Positions 1 through 6,494 of a stretch of DNA of 9,238 nucleotides are shown here, piece after piece. The first letter of the stretch is position 1, and each line of letters begins with the position of its first letter. Source of the DNA: an uncultured Bacilli bacterium (GTDB taxonomy: Bacteria > Bacillota_I > Bacilli_A > RF39 > UBA660); contig CALVTA010000045.1 in NCBI GenBank assembly GCA_944359735.1, positions 1 to 9,238 on the forward strand. Reading direction: 5' to 3'. A model generated the notes under the pieces. That model searched no databases, had not been told where the DNA came from, and saw only the letters and a list, made by a program, of their open reading frames with translations. The position numbers and the translations under genes are program-made.

Positions 1-378
1 CTGTTTTCTGTGGATAACTTTACTTATAAGTTAACTGAAAAGGAGTTTTCCACAAATCCTTACTTAAAAATAATTACTTATGTGGAAAAAGATAAAATAA
101 TAGGTTTTCTTTTGTACAGTCTTATCTATGATAGAATTGAAATAGAACAATTTGAAGTAATTGTTAAAGAACGTGGTAAAGGTATAGGAGATAAATTATT
201 AGAATATCTAATAGAAGAGTATAAAGATACAGATATTAAAAATATAACATTAGAAGTTAAAGAAGATAATATATCTGCAATTAATTTATATAAAAAATAT
301 GACTTTAAAAAAGTATCTACTAGAGAAAAATACTATGATGGTGCTAACGGTATTCTAATGGAAAAGAAATTCATATAA
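1..378 (+). CDS. rimI: Ribosomal-protein/TsaD-type N-acetyltransferase RimI, 5' end cut by window edge
   Basis: This is a GNAT-fold acetyltransferase that in bacteria acetylates the N-terminus of ribosomal protein S18 and possibly other proteins. The acetyl-CoA-binding signature ERGKGIG lies near residues 57-63 of the visible part, followed by the helix DKLLEYLIEE, the LEV...N..A..LY..Y.F β5-region, and the C-terminal REKYYDGANGILMEKKF block with the RimI tyrosine. The frame is open to base 1, and the residues before the GTG at 10 (LFS) align with the conserved FS/FPWS segment of RimI. The true start is therefore judged to lie about 20 codons outside the window, and the GTG at 10 is not the start. 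The standard Bacilli order tsaB-rimI-tsaD suggests tsaB lies just to the left. RimI and TsaD are separate proteins here, divided by a terminator. Family assignment is firm; rimI versus a paralogous GNAT rests on the tsaD neighbour. Confidence 0.85.
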   Translation: MFSVDNFTYKLTEKEFSTNPYLKIITYVEKDKIIGFLLYSLIYDRIEIEQFEVIVKERGKGIGDKLLEYLIEEYKDTDIKNITLEVKEDNISAINLYKKYDFKKVSTREKYYDGANGILMEKKFI

Positions 379-380
379 TA

Positions 381-413
381 AGGACTCTTAAACTTTAAAA
401 AAAGAGTCTTTTA
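381..413 (+). terminator. Rho-independent terminator after rimI
   Basis: A 9-bp stem, AGGACTCTT at 381-389 against AAGAGTCTT at 402-410 (one G-U pair), has an A-rich 12-nt loop. The right arm runs into TTTT at 409-412. It starts two bases after the rimI stop and so separates rimI from tsaD transcription. Confidence 0.7.
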
Positions 414-422
414 TGTTAAAAT
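394..422 (+). promoter_or_regulatory. Predicted extended -10 promoter for tsaD
   Basis: The -10 TAAAAT (417-422) is preceded by TG at 414-415, giving the TGnTAnAAT extended form. A weak -35 TTTAAA (394-399) sits 17 bp upstream. The promoter is embedded in the right half of the rimI terminator, so tsaD can be transcribed independently. The distance from the -10 box to the GTG start is 24 bases. Confidence 0.45.
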
Positions 423-446
423 AAAAGCGAGTTTGGGAGTGATAAT

Positions 447-1451
447 GTGAAAGATGTATATATACTTGGAATAGAAAGCAGTTGTGATGAGACTAGTTGT
501 TCCATCGTTAAAAATGGTATAGAGGAACTAGCTACTAGCACATCAAGTCAAATAGATATACATGAAAATTTTGGTGGTGTAGTACCTGAAATTGCTAGTC
601 GTGAACATGTTAAAAATATAACTATAGTTATAGAAGATTGTTTAAAGAAAGCCAATATGAAGTTAGAAGATGTAAGTGCAATAGCTGTAACTTACGGGCC
701 AGGATTGATTGGGAGTCTTTTAGTAGGATTACAAGCTGCTAAAACTCTAAGTTATATCTATAATAAACCTCTAGTGCCAGTTCATCATATTGCAGGTCAT
801 ATCTATGCAAATAGTTTAGTAGAAGAATTAAAGTTTCCTCTAATCGCCCTAGTTGTTAGTGGAGGACATACAGAACTTATAAAAATGACTGACCATTTTA
901 AGTTTGAAAAACTAGGTGGAACTCTGGATGATGCCATAGGTGAGTGTTATGATAAAGTGGCAAGAGTAATGGGGCTACCTTATCCAGGAGGACCAAAACT
1001 AGATAAATTATCTAAAGAAGGAAAACCTACTTATAAACTACCTATACCATTAAATGATGACTCTTATAATTTTTCATTTAGTGGATTAAAAAGCGCTGTA
1101 ATAAATCTAAATCATAATGAAGAACAAAAAGGTAATGAAATAAATAAAGCAGACCTTGCTGCTTCTTTTCAAAAAGTTGCCGTCACAAGTATCGTCTCTA
1201 AGACTAAGAAAGCTTTAAAAAATTATAACATAAATAACTTGATAGTAGCAGGAGGAGTTGCCGCAAATTCTATTCTTAGAGAAGCCCTAAGTGATATGTG
1301 TAATGAAAATGATTTTAATTTATCCATACCACCACTTAAATATTGTACTGATAATGCTGCAATGATTGCTGCTGCTGGTTTTTATGCTTATAAATTAGGA
1401 CGAAGAGCTGACTACAATCTAAATAGTTTATCGACAACACCTTTACAATAA
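447..1451 (+). CDS. tsaD: tRNA N6-adenosine threonylcarbamoyltransferase TsaD
   Basis: TsaD (older names Gcp, YgjD) transfers the threonylcarbamoyl group from threonylcarbamoyl-AMP to A37 of ANN-decoding tRNAs, working in the cytosol with TsaB and TsaE. The 334-residue length is normal. Seen in order: IESSCDET near the N-terminus (residues 9-16); the metal-binding HHIAGH motif with H114 and H118; the SGGHTEL nucleotide-binding loop (138-144); the DDAIGE...D segment (161-169); FSFSGLKSAV (209-218); AGGVAAN (268-274); and CTDNAAMI, where D302 is the third metal ligand. The GTG start at 447 is set by GGGAG at 435-439, seven bases upstream. An overlapping ATG at 445 is in another frame. All key residues are present, so the gene should be functional; the family is essential in most bacteria. 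It is likely expressed from its own promoter, because a terminator separates it from rimI. Confidence 0.97.
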   Translation: MKDVYILGIESSCDETSCSIVKNGIEELATSTSSQIDIHENFGGVVPEIASREHVKNITIVIEDCLKKANMKLEDVSAIAVTYGPGLIGSLLVGLQAAKTLSYIYNKPLVPVHHIAGHIYANSLVEELKFPLIALVVSGGHTELIKMTDHFKFEKLGGTLDDAIGECYDKVARVMGLPYPGGPKLDKLSKEGKPTYKLPIPLNDDSYNFSFSGLKSAVINLNHNEEQKGNEINKADLAASFQKVAVTSIVSKTKKALKNYNINNLIVAGGVAANSILREALSDMCNENDFNLSIPPLKYCTDNAAMIAAAGFYAYKLGRRADYNLNSLSTTPLQ

Positions 1452-1508
1452 TATTTATGTAAATTTAAGTCTAACTTCACAAACTTTTAAAATAAAATTT
1501 CTTTTTAG

Positions 1509-1527
1509 TGTTACAATAATAATGTAA
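1509..1527 (+). promoter_or_regulatory. Predicted extended -10 promoter and overlapping inverted repeat upstream of the SDR gene
   Basis: TG at 1509-1510, one base, then TACAAT at 1512-1517 gives an extended -10 box. No convincing -35 is seen 16-18 bp upstream. The inverted repeat TTACA (1511-1515) / TGTAA (1523-1527) with a 7-base spacer covers the -10 box, which would suit a repressor site. It is AT-rich and could be chance. Confidence 0.4.
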
Positions 1528-1546
1528 AGTAGAAAGGGATGATTAC

Positions 1547-2431
1547 ATGGATTTAAAAAAACTATTTGGTTATGAGGGAAAGACTGTTGTAATTACTGGT
1601 TCTGCCTCAGGAATGAGTAAATCTGCAACAGAATTTTTACTAGAACTAGGAGCGGAAGTTTATGCTATTGACATTAACCCTATTGATTTACCTGTAAAGA
1701 AAGCCTACAGGGCAGATTTAAGTAGTAAAGAAGAGATTGATAAGGTAATTGCAGATTTACCTACTAAAATTGATGCTTTATTCTTATGCCATGGTATTGC
1801 AGGATTCAAAGGAAAAGAATTATTAGTTCAAAAAGTAAACTTCTATAGTCAAAAATATATGACAGAACAGTTGCTTGATAGAATAACGGACCATGGTTCT
1901 GTTACTTATATCTCATCAGTTGGTGGTTTTGGTTGGCAACAAGTATATCCTAAAGCGGTTGAACTGATTAATTTAAAAACTTGGGATGAAGCGATGAAAT
2001 GGTATGAAGAACATCCTAAAGAAATAGAAAGCTCTTATGTTTTCGCTAAACAATGTCTACTTTCATATGTTACATATAAATGTATGAGTGAAGAATTTAT
2101 TGGAAGAAAGATAAGAATTAATGCTATTAATCCAGGAGATACAACTACAGGATTAACAGATGACTTCAATAAATCAACAAGTCCAACTGGTAATGCTGAA
2201 GAAGGTGCAGCGATGATTGAAAATATTTTCTTAAAAAGTTGGAACGGATATGCAGCAGAGCCTAAAGATATGGGATATCCTATGGTAGTTATAGGAAGTG
2301 ATATATGTTCTTATATGTCAGGTCAGCTTATCTATATTGATTATGGACTAACTTCAAGTTGGGCAAGTATGGCACTACTGAATAACAATAATAAAACTAT
2401 TGAAGAAATATCAAAGGATTCTAATGATTAG
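1547..2431 (+). CDS. Short-chain dehydrogenase/reductase, 3α-hydroxysteroid/coniferyl-alcohol dehydrogenase-like
   Basis: This is a cytosolic NAD(P)-dependent oxidoreductase of the classical SDR fold, 294 residues. The Rossmann motif is TGSASGM (17-23), with S in place of the usual final glycine. D42 at the end of β2 suggests NAD(H) preference. The CHGIAG block (81-86) stands in for NNAG, N98 is present, S123/S124 follow β5, and the catalytic YVFAK has Y164 and K168. A roughly 30-residue insert between the serine and the tyrosine (about 129-160, Trp/Glu-rich) resembles the 3α-HSD/coniferyl-alcohol dehydrogenase branch, from which I take the subfamily. NPGDTTTG (195-202) is the usual post-K loop. 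The start ATG follows AAAGGG at 1533-1538. It is monocistronic, with its own -10 box and a terminator at the stop. The real substrate is unknown; the neighbouring aldehyde enzymes suggest an alcohol/carbonyl pair rather than a steroid. Confidence 0.9.
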   Translation: MDLKKLFGYEGKTVVITGSASGMSKSATEFLLELGAEVYAIDINPIDLPVKKAYRADLSSKEEIDKVIADLPTKIDALFLCHGIAGFKGKELLVQKVNFYSQKYMTEQLLDRITDHGSVTYISSVGGFGWQQVYPKAVELINLKTWDEAMKWYEEHPKEIESSYVFAKQCLLSYVTYKCMSEEFIGRKIRINAINPGDTTTGLTDDFNKSTSPTGNAEEGAAMIENIFLKSWNGYAAEPKDMGYPMVVIGSDICSYMSGQLIYIDYGLTSSWASMALLNNNNKTIEEISKDSND

Positions 2432-2454
2432 ATCTATACTTAGATCTTTTTATT
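2430..2454 (+). terminator. Rho-independent terminator overlapping the SDR stop codon
   Basis: AGATCTA (2430-2436) pairs with TAGATCT (2441-2447) around a TACT loop, followed by a run of T from 2447 to 2451. The left arm uses the last two bases of the TAG stop codon. Confidence 0.75.
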
Positions 2455-2471
2455 CTTTAGTAATAAAATCA

Positions 2472-2493
2472 TGATATAATCCCTAGTTTGACA
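2472..2493 (+). promoter_or_regulatory. Distal extended -10 promoter (P1) upstream of fucO, followed by a TTGACA
   Basis: TGATATAAT at 2472-2480 is a perfect extended -10 (TGnTATAAT) with no good -35. Transcription would begin near 2487 and give a leader of about 130 bases. A consensus TTGACA follows at 2488-2493, but 17 bp further on there is no -10; the best match, TACTAC, needs a 19-bp spacer. Confidence 0.4.
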
Positions 2494-2497
2494 GCAA

Positions 2498-2525
2498 AAA
2501 TATATTATTTAGTACTACTATATTT
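2498..2525. repeat. Nested inverted repeats in the fucO leader
   Basis: AAATATA (2498-2504) and TATATTT (2519-2525) form a 7-bp inverted repeat. The 8-bp palindrome TAGTACTA (2510-2517) lies between the arms, centred two bases off. It could be an operator or a weak RNA hairpin in the leader from P1, but the composition makes chance matches likely. Confidence 0.25.
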
Positions 2526-2567
2526 GTAAACAATTAACTTATATTAATTAAAAAATAATAAAAACTC

Positions 2568-2595
2568 TTAAAAATATCAAAATCTATGATATAAT
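2568..2595 (+). promoter_or_regulatory. Proximal extended -10 promoter (P2) of the fucO-FIST-aldehyde dehydrogenase operon
   Basis: TGATATAAT (2587-2595) is again a perfect extended -10, with a weak TTAAAA (2568-2573) 16 bp upstream. The predicted start near 2602 falls just before the AAAGGAGG ribosome site (2603-2610), so the leader would be under 20 bases. The block AAAATC[T]ATGATATAATC repeats the P1 sequence at 2465-2481 with one extra base. Confidence 0.5.
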
Positions 2596-2618
2596 CAATA
2601 ATAAAGGAGGTATTAGGA

Positions 2619-3773
2619 TTGACAAATAGAATTATTTTAAATGGTACTTCATATTTTGGTTATAATGCAAGAGAAAGTCTTGTTAATGAGATTAAAGGAA
2701 GAGGTTACCAAAAAGCATTAGTTGTAACAGATAAAGCATTGTTAGATGCAAATGTTACAAGCAAGGTTACGACACTTTTAGATGAGATATCACTACCATA
2801 CGATATATATAGTGATATTAAACCTAATCCTAATGTAGAAAATGTTAATGAAGGATTAGACGTTTTAAGAAACAGTAAAGCAGATTTTTTAATTGCTGTA
2901 GGAGGAGGTTCAGTTATTGATACTGCTAAATGTATGAGCATTATTATGACTAATCCAGAATTTAATGATGTTGTATCACTTGATGGAACTGCCACAACTA
3001 AAAATCCAGGTATGCCATTAATAGCTTTACCTACAACTGCAGGTACTGCTGCTGAAGTAACTATTAACTACGTTATTACTGATGATGAGAAAAAGAAGAA
3101 AATGGTTTGTGTTGACCCACATGATATTCCAGTAGTTGCTATCATTGATCCAGAACTTATGGCTACAATGCCTAAAAGTTTAGCTGCTGCTACAGGAATG
3201 GATGCCCTAACTCATGCTATGGAAGGATATATCACTAAGAGCGCATGGTTAATGACAGATATGTTCCATAAACAAGCTATGAATTTAATTTATCATAATC
3301 TTTCTAAAGCAGTTAATGAAAAAGATAAAGATGCTATTGAAAAAGTCGGTTATGGACAATATATTGCAGGCATGGGATTTTCTAATGTAGGACTTGGCAT
3401 CGTTCATTCAATGGCTCACTCATTAGGAGCATATTTTGATACACCACATGGTCTTGCTAATGCTCTACTATTACCACATATTTTAAGATGGAATGGAGCT
3501 GTATGTGCCGATCGTTTTAGAGATATGGGACGTGAGTTTGGACTTGATATGGATAACTTAACAGATGAAGAAGCTGTTAACAAAGTTGCTGATGCAGTAG
3601 ATGAATTAGCTAGAGTTGTAGGTATTCCAAAAACTCTAAAAGAAATAGGAATTCCATATGATGCTCTTGAAACACTAGCAGATCAAGCAATTAATGATGT
3701 TTGCACTAGTGGTAATCCAAGAGAAGTAACAAAAGATGATATCTTATATTTATACAAAGAAGCTTATGAATAA
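2619..3773 (+). CDS. fucO: Lactaldehyde reductase (1,2-propanediol oxidoreductase), group III iron-dependent alcohol dehydrogenase
   Basis: This protein closely resembles Escherichia coli FucO along its whole 384-residue length. FucO reduces L-lactaldehyde to (S)-1,2-propanediol with NADH during fucose/rhamnose catabolism and accepts other short aldehydes. Seen here: the N-terminal NRIILNGTSYFG block, RGYQKALVVTDK (28-39), the NAD-binding GGGS (95-98), PTTAGTAAEVTINYVI (138-153), CVDPHDIP (164-171), and all four Fe ligands D195, H199, H263 and H277 in GMDALTH, IVHSMAH and TPHG. The C-terminal CTSGNPRE is also FucO-like. Translation starts at TTG 2619, eight bases after AAAGGAGG, an ideal site; no ATG is available nearby. 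It leads an operon with the FIST and aldehyde dehydrogenase genes, with 31 bases to the next start. No fucose or rhamnose genes are visible, so the physiological aldehyde may come from elsewhere. Family call strong; exact substrate inferred. Confidence 0.92.
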   Translation: MTNRIILNGTSYFGYNARESLVNEIKGRGYQKALVVTDKALLDANVTSKVTTLLDEISLPYDIYSDIKPNPNVENVNEGLDVLRNSKADFLIAVGGGSVIDTAKCMSIIMTNPEFNDVVSLDGTATTKNPGMPLIALPTTAGTAAEVTINYVITDDEKKKKMVCVDPHDIPVVAIIDPELMATMPKSLAAATGMDALTHAMEGYITKSAWLMTDMFHKQAMNLIYHNLSKAVNEKDKDAIEKVGYGQYIAGMGFSNVGLGIVHSMAHSLGAYFDTPHGLANALLLPHILRWNGAVCADRFRDMGREFGLDMDNLTDEEAVNKVADAVDELARVVGIPKTLKEIGIPYDALETLADQAINDVCTSGNPREVTKDDILYLYKEAYE

Positions 3774-3804
3774 AAGAAGTAAATAAAAAGGGAGGAGATT
3801 TTTC

Positions 3805-4992
3805 ATGTTAAAAACAAAAGTTGGGTATTCAACCCTAAAAGATTCTTATGCAAAGGGGAAAGAGGCTGCTAAAAATGCTGTAACTGGTATGCGTCCAAAA
3901 TTAGGAATGATGTACTGTTCTTGTAATGACGATGTTGAAGAAGTAGTAAATGGTGCAATGTCATCAATGAAAGGTGCTCCAATAATCGGTTGTACTAGTA
4001 GCGGTATGATTATGACTAATGATGGAATAATTGAAAGTGAAGATGGTTTTGCCGGACTAATGGCTTTTGATGATAAAAATATGAATATTGGTGTAGCAGC
4101 ACACAAAGCAGGAAAAAATGCTAGAGAAATAGGTCGAAAAGTAGCACGCGCTGCTGTAGAAAATGCTGGAGAAAACTATTCACCAAACTATTTCTATATG
4201 GTAGCAAGCCCAAAAGAAGAAGAAGATTATCTAATGGGTATTCAAGATGTTATTGGACGTGTTCCAATGTTTGGAGGTTCTGCAGCTGATGATACTGTAG
4301 AAGGAAACTGGAAAGTATTCTGCAATGATCAAGTATTCTCAGATGGTGTTGCTGTTGCCTTCTTCTATACCGATAATGATATCGTAACATCTTATACAGG
4401 TGCTTACCGTGATACTGAAAACTATGGTCTAATTACAGAAGTTAAAAATGACCGTACTTTAGTTAAAATCGATGGAGTATCTGCACTTAAAAAATATGCT
4501 GATTGGATTGGTAAGAAACCTAGTGAGTTAAAAGGACAAAATCTATTGTCAGCATCTATTACTAAACCATTAGGTGTAAAAGATCCACTTGGAAACTTAA
4601 CAGTGGTTCGTCATCCAATGTTTGGAGATGATATGGGAACTAGAACTACTACAGATGATGTTATTAACTTAGGTAACAAAGTAGTAGAAAAAACTGCTAT
4701 CGTTCAATTAGAAGCTACAGTAGATGAATTAATTAAATCTACTAAAACTACTCTAAAAGATGCAAAAAGTCAATTAACTACTGAACCAGCAGGATATTTT
4801 TTAGTTCATTGTGGAGGACGTAAACTTGGTATAGGAGACAAAATTGATAAAGTTTATAAAAACTTAGTTGAAGAAGCACGTGGTGTTCCATTTATTACTG
4901 TTTTCACTTTCGGTGAATATGGATACGATGAACATTCTGCTAACATTTGTGGTGGATTAATGTTATCATTTACAGCCTTTGGCGAAGAATAG
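3805..4992 (+). CDS. Stand-alone FIST (FIST_N + FIST_C) domain protein
   Basis: This is a 395-residue soluble protein with the two-part FIST arrangement, a family predicted to sense small ligands, usually found fused to signalling outputs or near amino-acid metabolism genes. FIST_N spans about residues 25-205, with the GCTSSG turn at 62-67 and GRVPMFGGSAADD at 151-163. FIST_C spans about 215-390, with HCGGR (336-340), GVPFITVFTFGEYG (360-373) and a final CGGLMLSFTAFG. No signal peptide, membrane segment, HAMP, kinase, GGDEF or methyl-accepting domain is present, so any output must go through a partner. Six cysteines are visible, two of them inside conserved motifs (C63, C336). The ATG at 3805 follows GGAGG (3791-3795). 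The stop overlaps the next gene's ribosome site, so it is likely co-translated with the aldehyde dehydrogenase. A ligand sensor, enzyme modulator or metabolite carrier are all possible. Domain call firm, role unknown. Confidence 0.87.
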   Translation: MLKTKVGYSTLKDSYAKGKEAAKNAVTGMRPKLGMMYCSCNDDVEEVVNGAMSSMKGAPIIGCTSSGMIMTNDGIIESEDGFAGLMAFDDKNMNIGVAAHKAGKNAREIGRKVARAAVENAGENYSPNYFYMVASPKEEEDYLMGIQDVIGRVPMFGGSAADDTVEGNWKVFCNDQVFSDGVAVAFFYTDNDIVTSYTGAYRDTENYGLITEVKNDRTLVKIDGVSALKKYADWIGKKPSELKGQNLLSASITKPLGVKDPLGNLTVVRHPMFGDDMGTRTTTDDVINLGNKVVEKTAIVQLEATVDELIKSTKTTLKDAKSQLTTEPAGYFLVHCGGRKLGIGDKIDKVYKNLVEEARGVPFITVFTFGEYGYDEHSANICGGLMLSFTAFGEE

Positions 4993-5001
4993 GAGGGTTA
5001 A

Positions 5002-6438
5002 ATGAAGAATTTAATAGGAGGAAGACTAGTTGATGCTAGTGATGGAAAAGTAATTGAGGTAACTAATCCTGCAACAGGAGAGTTAATCGATACTGTTCCT
5101 AATGCTACAGAACAAGATGTTGACATGTGTGTAAAAGAGGCTGTGTCTGCCCAGAAAGAATGGGCTAAAATGCCTATGCATGAACGTGGCGACATTCTTT
5201 ATAAATTTGTTGATTTAGTAGAAGCGAAAGCAGAAGAGTTAGCTCTACTTCTATCTAAAGAAACAGGTAAACCAATTAAGGAAGCAAGAGTAGAGATTGC
5301 AAATACAAGAAGTTTTGTTTATGGTTATGTAGAAAAAGCAAAACACGAGTATGGAAATGTTATTCCAGCAGGAACAGAAAAAGGTCAAGAGAAAACAATT
5401 CAAATGACTTTCCAAGAACCTCTAGGAGTAGTAGGTTGTATTATTCCGTTTAACTTTCCATGTGATTTATTTGGTCAAAAAGTTCCAAGTGCTCTTATCA
5501 TGGGCAATAGTGTTATTGTTAAACCATCTACATATAATCCATTAACACTACATACTTACTGTAATTTACTAATGGAAGCAGGAGTTCCAGCTGGAGTAAT
5601 CAACTGTATCTCAGGTGATGGTCCTACTACTGGAGAATATCTTGCCAAACATCCTATGGTAAATTTAATGACAGTTACAGGAAGTACTGCTGTTGGTAGT
5701 GAAGTAATGGCAAACTGTGCTAAGAACATTACTCATGTCATGCTAGAATTAGGTGGAAATGATGCTTTCATCGTTATGAATGATGCTGATATGGACCTAG
5801 TTATCGATGAAATGGTATGGGGAAGACTTTATAACACAGGCCAAGTATGTTGTGCTAGTAAAAGATTCTTAGTTCAAAAAGATATTAAAGATGAATTTAT
5901 TAGACGTGCTGTTGAAAAGATAAAAACTCTAAAAGTTGCTATGCCACAAGGAGAGGATGCTGATATTGGTTGCCTAATTAACGAAAAGGCTGCAATTAGA
6001 GTTCAAGATCAAATAAAAAAGACTATTGAACAAGGTGCTAAACTTGTCTATGGTGGTAGAAGAAATGGAGCTTTCTTAGAACCAGCAGTTCTAGATAATG
6101 TTACTCGTGATATGGACGTTATGAAAGATATGGAAATATTTGGACCAGTTATTCCTGTATGCAGTTTTGATACTGTTGAAGAGGCTATTGAAATAGCTAA
6201 TCAAAGTAGTTACGGACTATGTGGAAATATCATGACTCGTGATATGAAAACAGCTTTCAAAGTTGCTAATGCTCTTGAAGTTGGAGGAGCAGTTATCAAT
6301 GGATCCAGTTTCTTCCGTGCTGCTGAAATGCCATTTGGTGGTTGGAAACATTCAGGACTTGGTAACGAAGGAATATCTACAACTCTAAAAGAAATGAGTA
6401 GAACAAAGACAATAGTCTTAAAGAATATATTAGATTAG
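5002..6438 (+). CDS. NAD(P)-dependent aldehyde dehydrogenase (ALDH superfamily, lactaldehyde/succinate-semialdehyde dehydrogenase-like)
   Basis: This cytosolic enzyme oxidises an aldehyde irreversibly to its carboxylate. At 478 residues it matches the length of E. coli AldA and related ALDHs. Key residues are present: PFNFP with oxyanion N151; VIVKPS with K174; TGS (226-228) of the Rossmann turn; general base E249 in LELGG; nucleophile C283 in GQVC, followed by a second cysteine; E378 in EIFGP; and the C-terminal PFGGWKHSGLGNEG block. Threonine follows KPS where strictly NAD-dependent members usually have glutamate, so NADP use is possible. AGGAGGG (4991-4997) overlaps the FIST stop codon and leaves a 9-base gap, which implies tight coupling. 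It is the last gene of the operon, ended by a strong hairpin. With FucO it would let one aldehyde be reduced or oxidised in a redox-balancing split. The aldehyde itself cannot be told from sequence. Confidence 0.92.
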   Translation: MKNLIGGRLVDASDGKVIEVTNPATGELIDTVPNATEQDVDMCVKEAVSAQKEWAKMPMHERGDILYKFVDLVEAKAEELALLLSKETGKPIKEARVEIANTRSFVYGYVEKAKHEYGNVIPAGTEKGQEKTIQMTFQEPLGVVGCIIPFNFPCDLFGQKVPSALIMGNSVIVKPSTYNPLTLHTYCNLLMEAGVPAGVINCISGDGPTTGEYLAKHPMVNLMTVTGSTAVGSEVMANCAKNITHVMLELGGNDAFIVMNDADMDLVIDEMVWGRLYNTGQVCCASKRFLVQKDIKDEFIRRAVEKIKTLKVAMPQGEDADIGCLINEKAAIRVQDQIKKTIEQGAKLVYGGRRNGAFLEPAVLDNVTRDMDVMKDMEIFGPVIPVCSFDTVEEAIEIANQSSYGLCGNIMTRDMKTAFKVANALEVGGAVINGSSFFRAAEMPFGGWKHSGLGNEGISTTLKEMSRTKTIVLKNILD

Positions 6439-6470
6439 ATTTAAGTAATTTACTTAAGTCTTTTTCTTTA
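6438..6470 (+). terminator. Rho-independent terminator of the aldehyde operon
   Basis: A 10-bp stem runs from the last base of the TAG stop: 6438-6447 pairs with 6451-6460, with one U-G wobble and a 3-base loop. It is followed by TTTTT at 6461-6465 and a further TTT. Confidence 0.85.
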
Positions 6471-6479
6471 TGGTATAAT
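6450..6479 (+). promoter_or_regulatory. Predicted extended -10 promoter of the metallopeptidase-like gene
   Basis: TGGTATAAT at 6471-6479 is a perfect extended -10. The -35 region would fall in the terminator's right arm (TTACTT, 6450-6455, 18-bp spacer). The predicted RNA start is near 6486, so the leader before the coding region is only a few to about 13 bases long. Confidence 0.5.
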
Positions 6480-6486
6480 TTATTTA

Positions 6487-6494
6487 GAGGTGAT
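6487..6494 (+). promoter_or_regulatory. Ribosome binding site that points to an ATT start codon
   Basis: GAGGTGAT matches eight consecutive bases of the anti-Shine-Dalgarno complement (AAGGAGGTGATC). The GTG at 6490 lies inside this match and cannot be served by it. The in-frame ATT at 6499 is eight bases past GAGG, normal spacing. No other purine-rich site precedes the GTG. Confidence 0.55.

Noticed and set aside
10..12. GTG as the start of rimI
   Set aside because: The codons before it match the conserved RimI N-terminal region and the frame is open to base 1, so the gene continues leftwards.
1452..1508. Possible terminator after tsaD
   Set aside because: Only a 4-bp AAGT/ACTT repeat and AT-rich runs are visible; no stable stem with a T-tail.
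2705..2995. Minus-strand open frame of 96 codons inside fucO
   Set aside because: Lies wholly opposite a well-conserved enzyme gene, has serine/leucine-rich shadow composition and no recognisable motif.
3846..4106. Minus-strand open frame of 86 codons inside the FIST gene
   Set aside because: Antisense shadow of conserved FIST_N coding sequence; no ribosome site or family-like sequence.
4998..5195. Minus-strand open frame at the start of the aldehyde dehydrogenase gene
   Set aside because: Shadow of the conserved ALDH N-terminus with no independent support.
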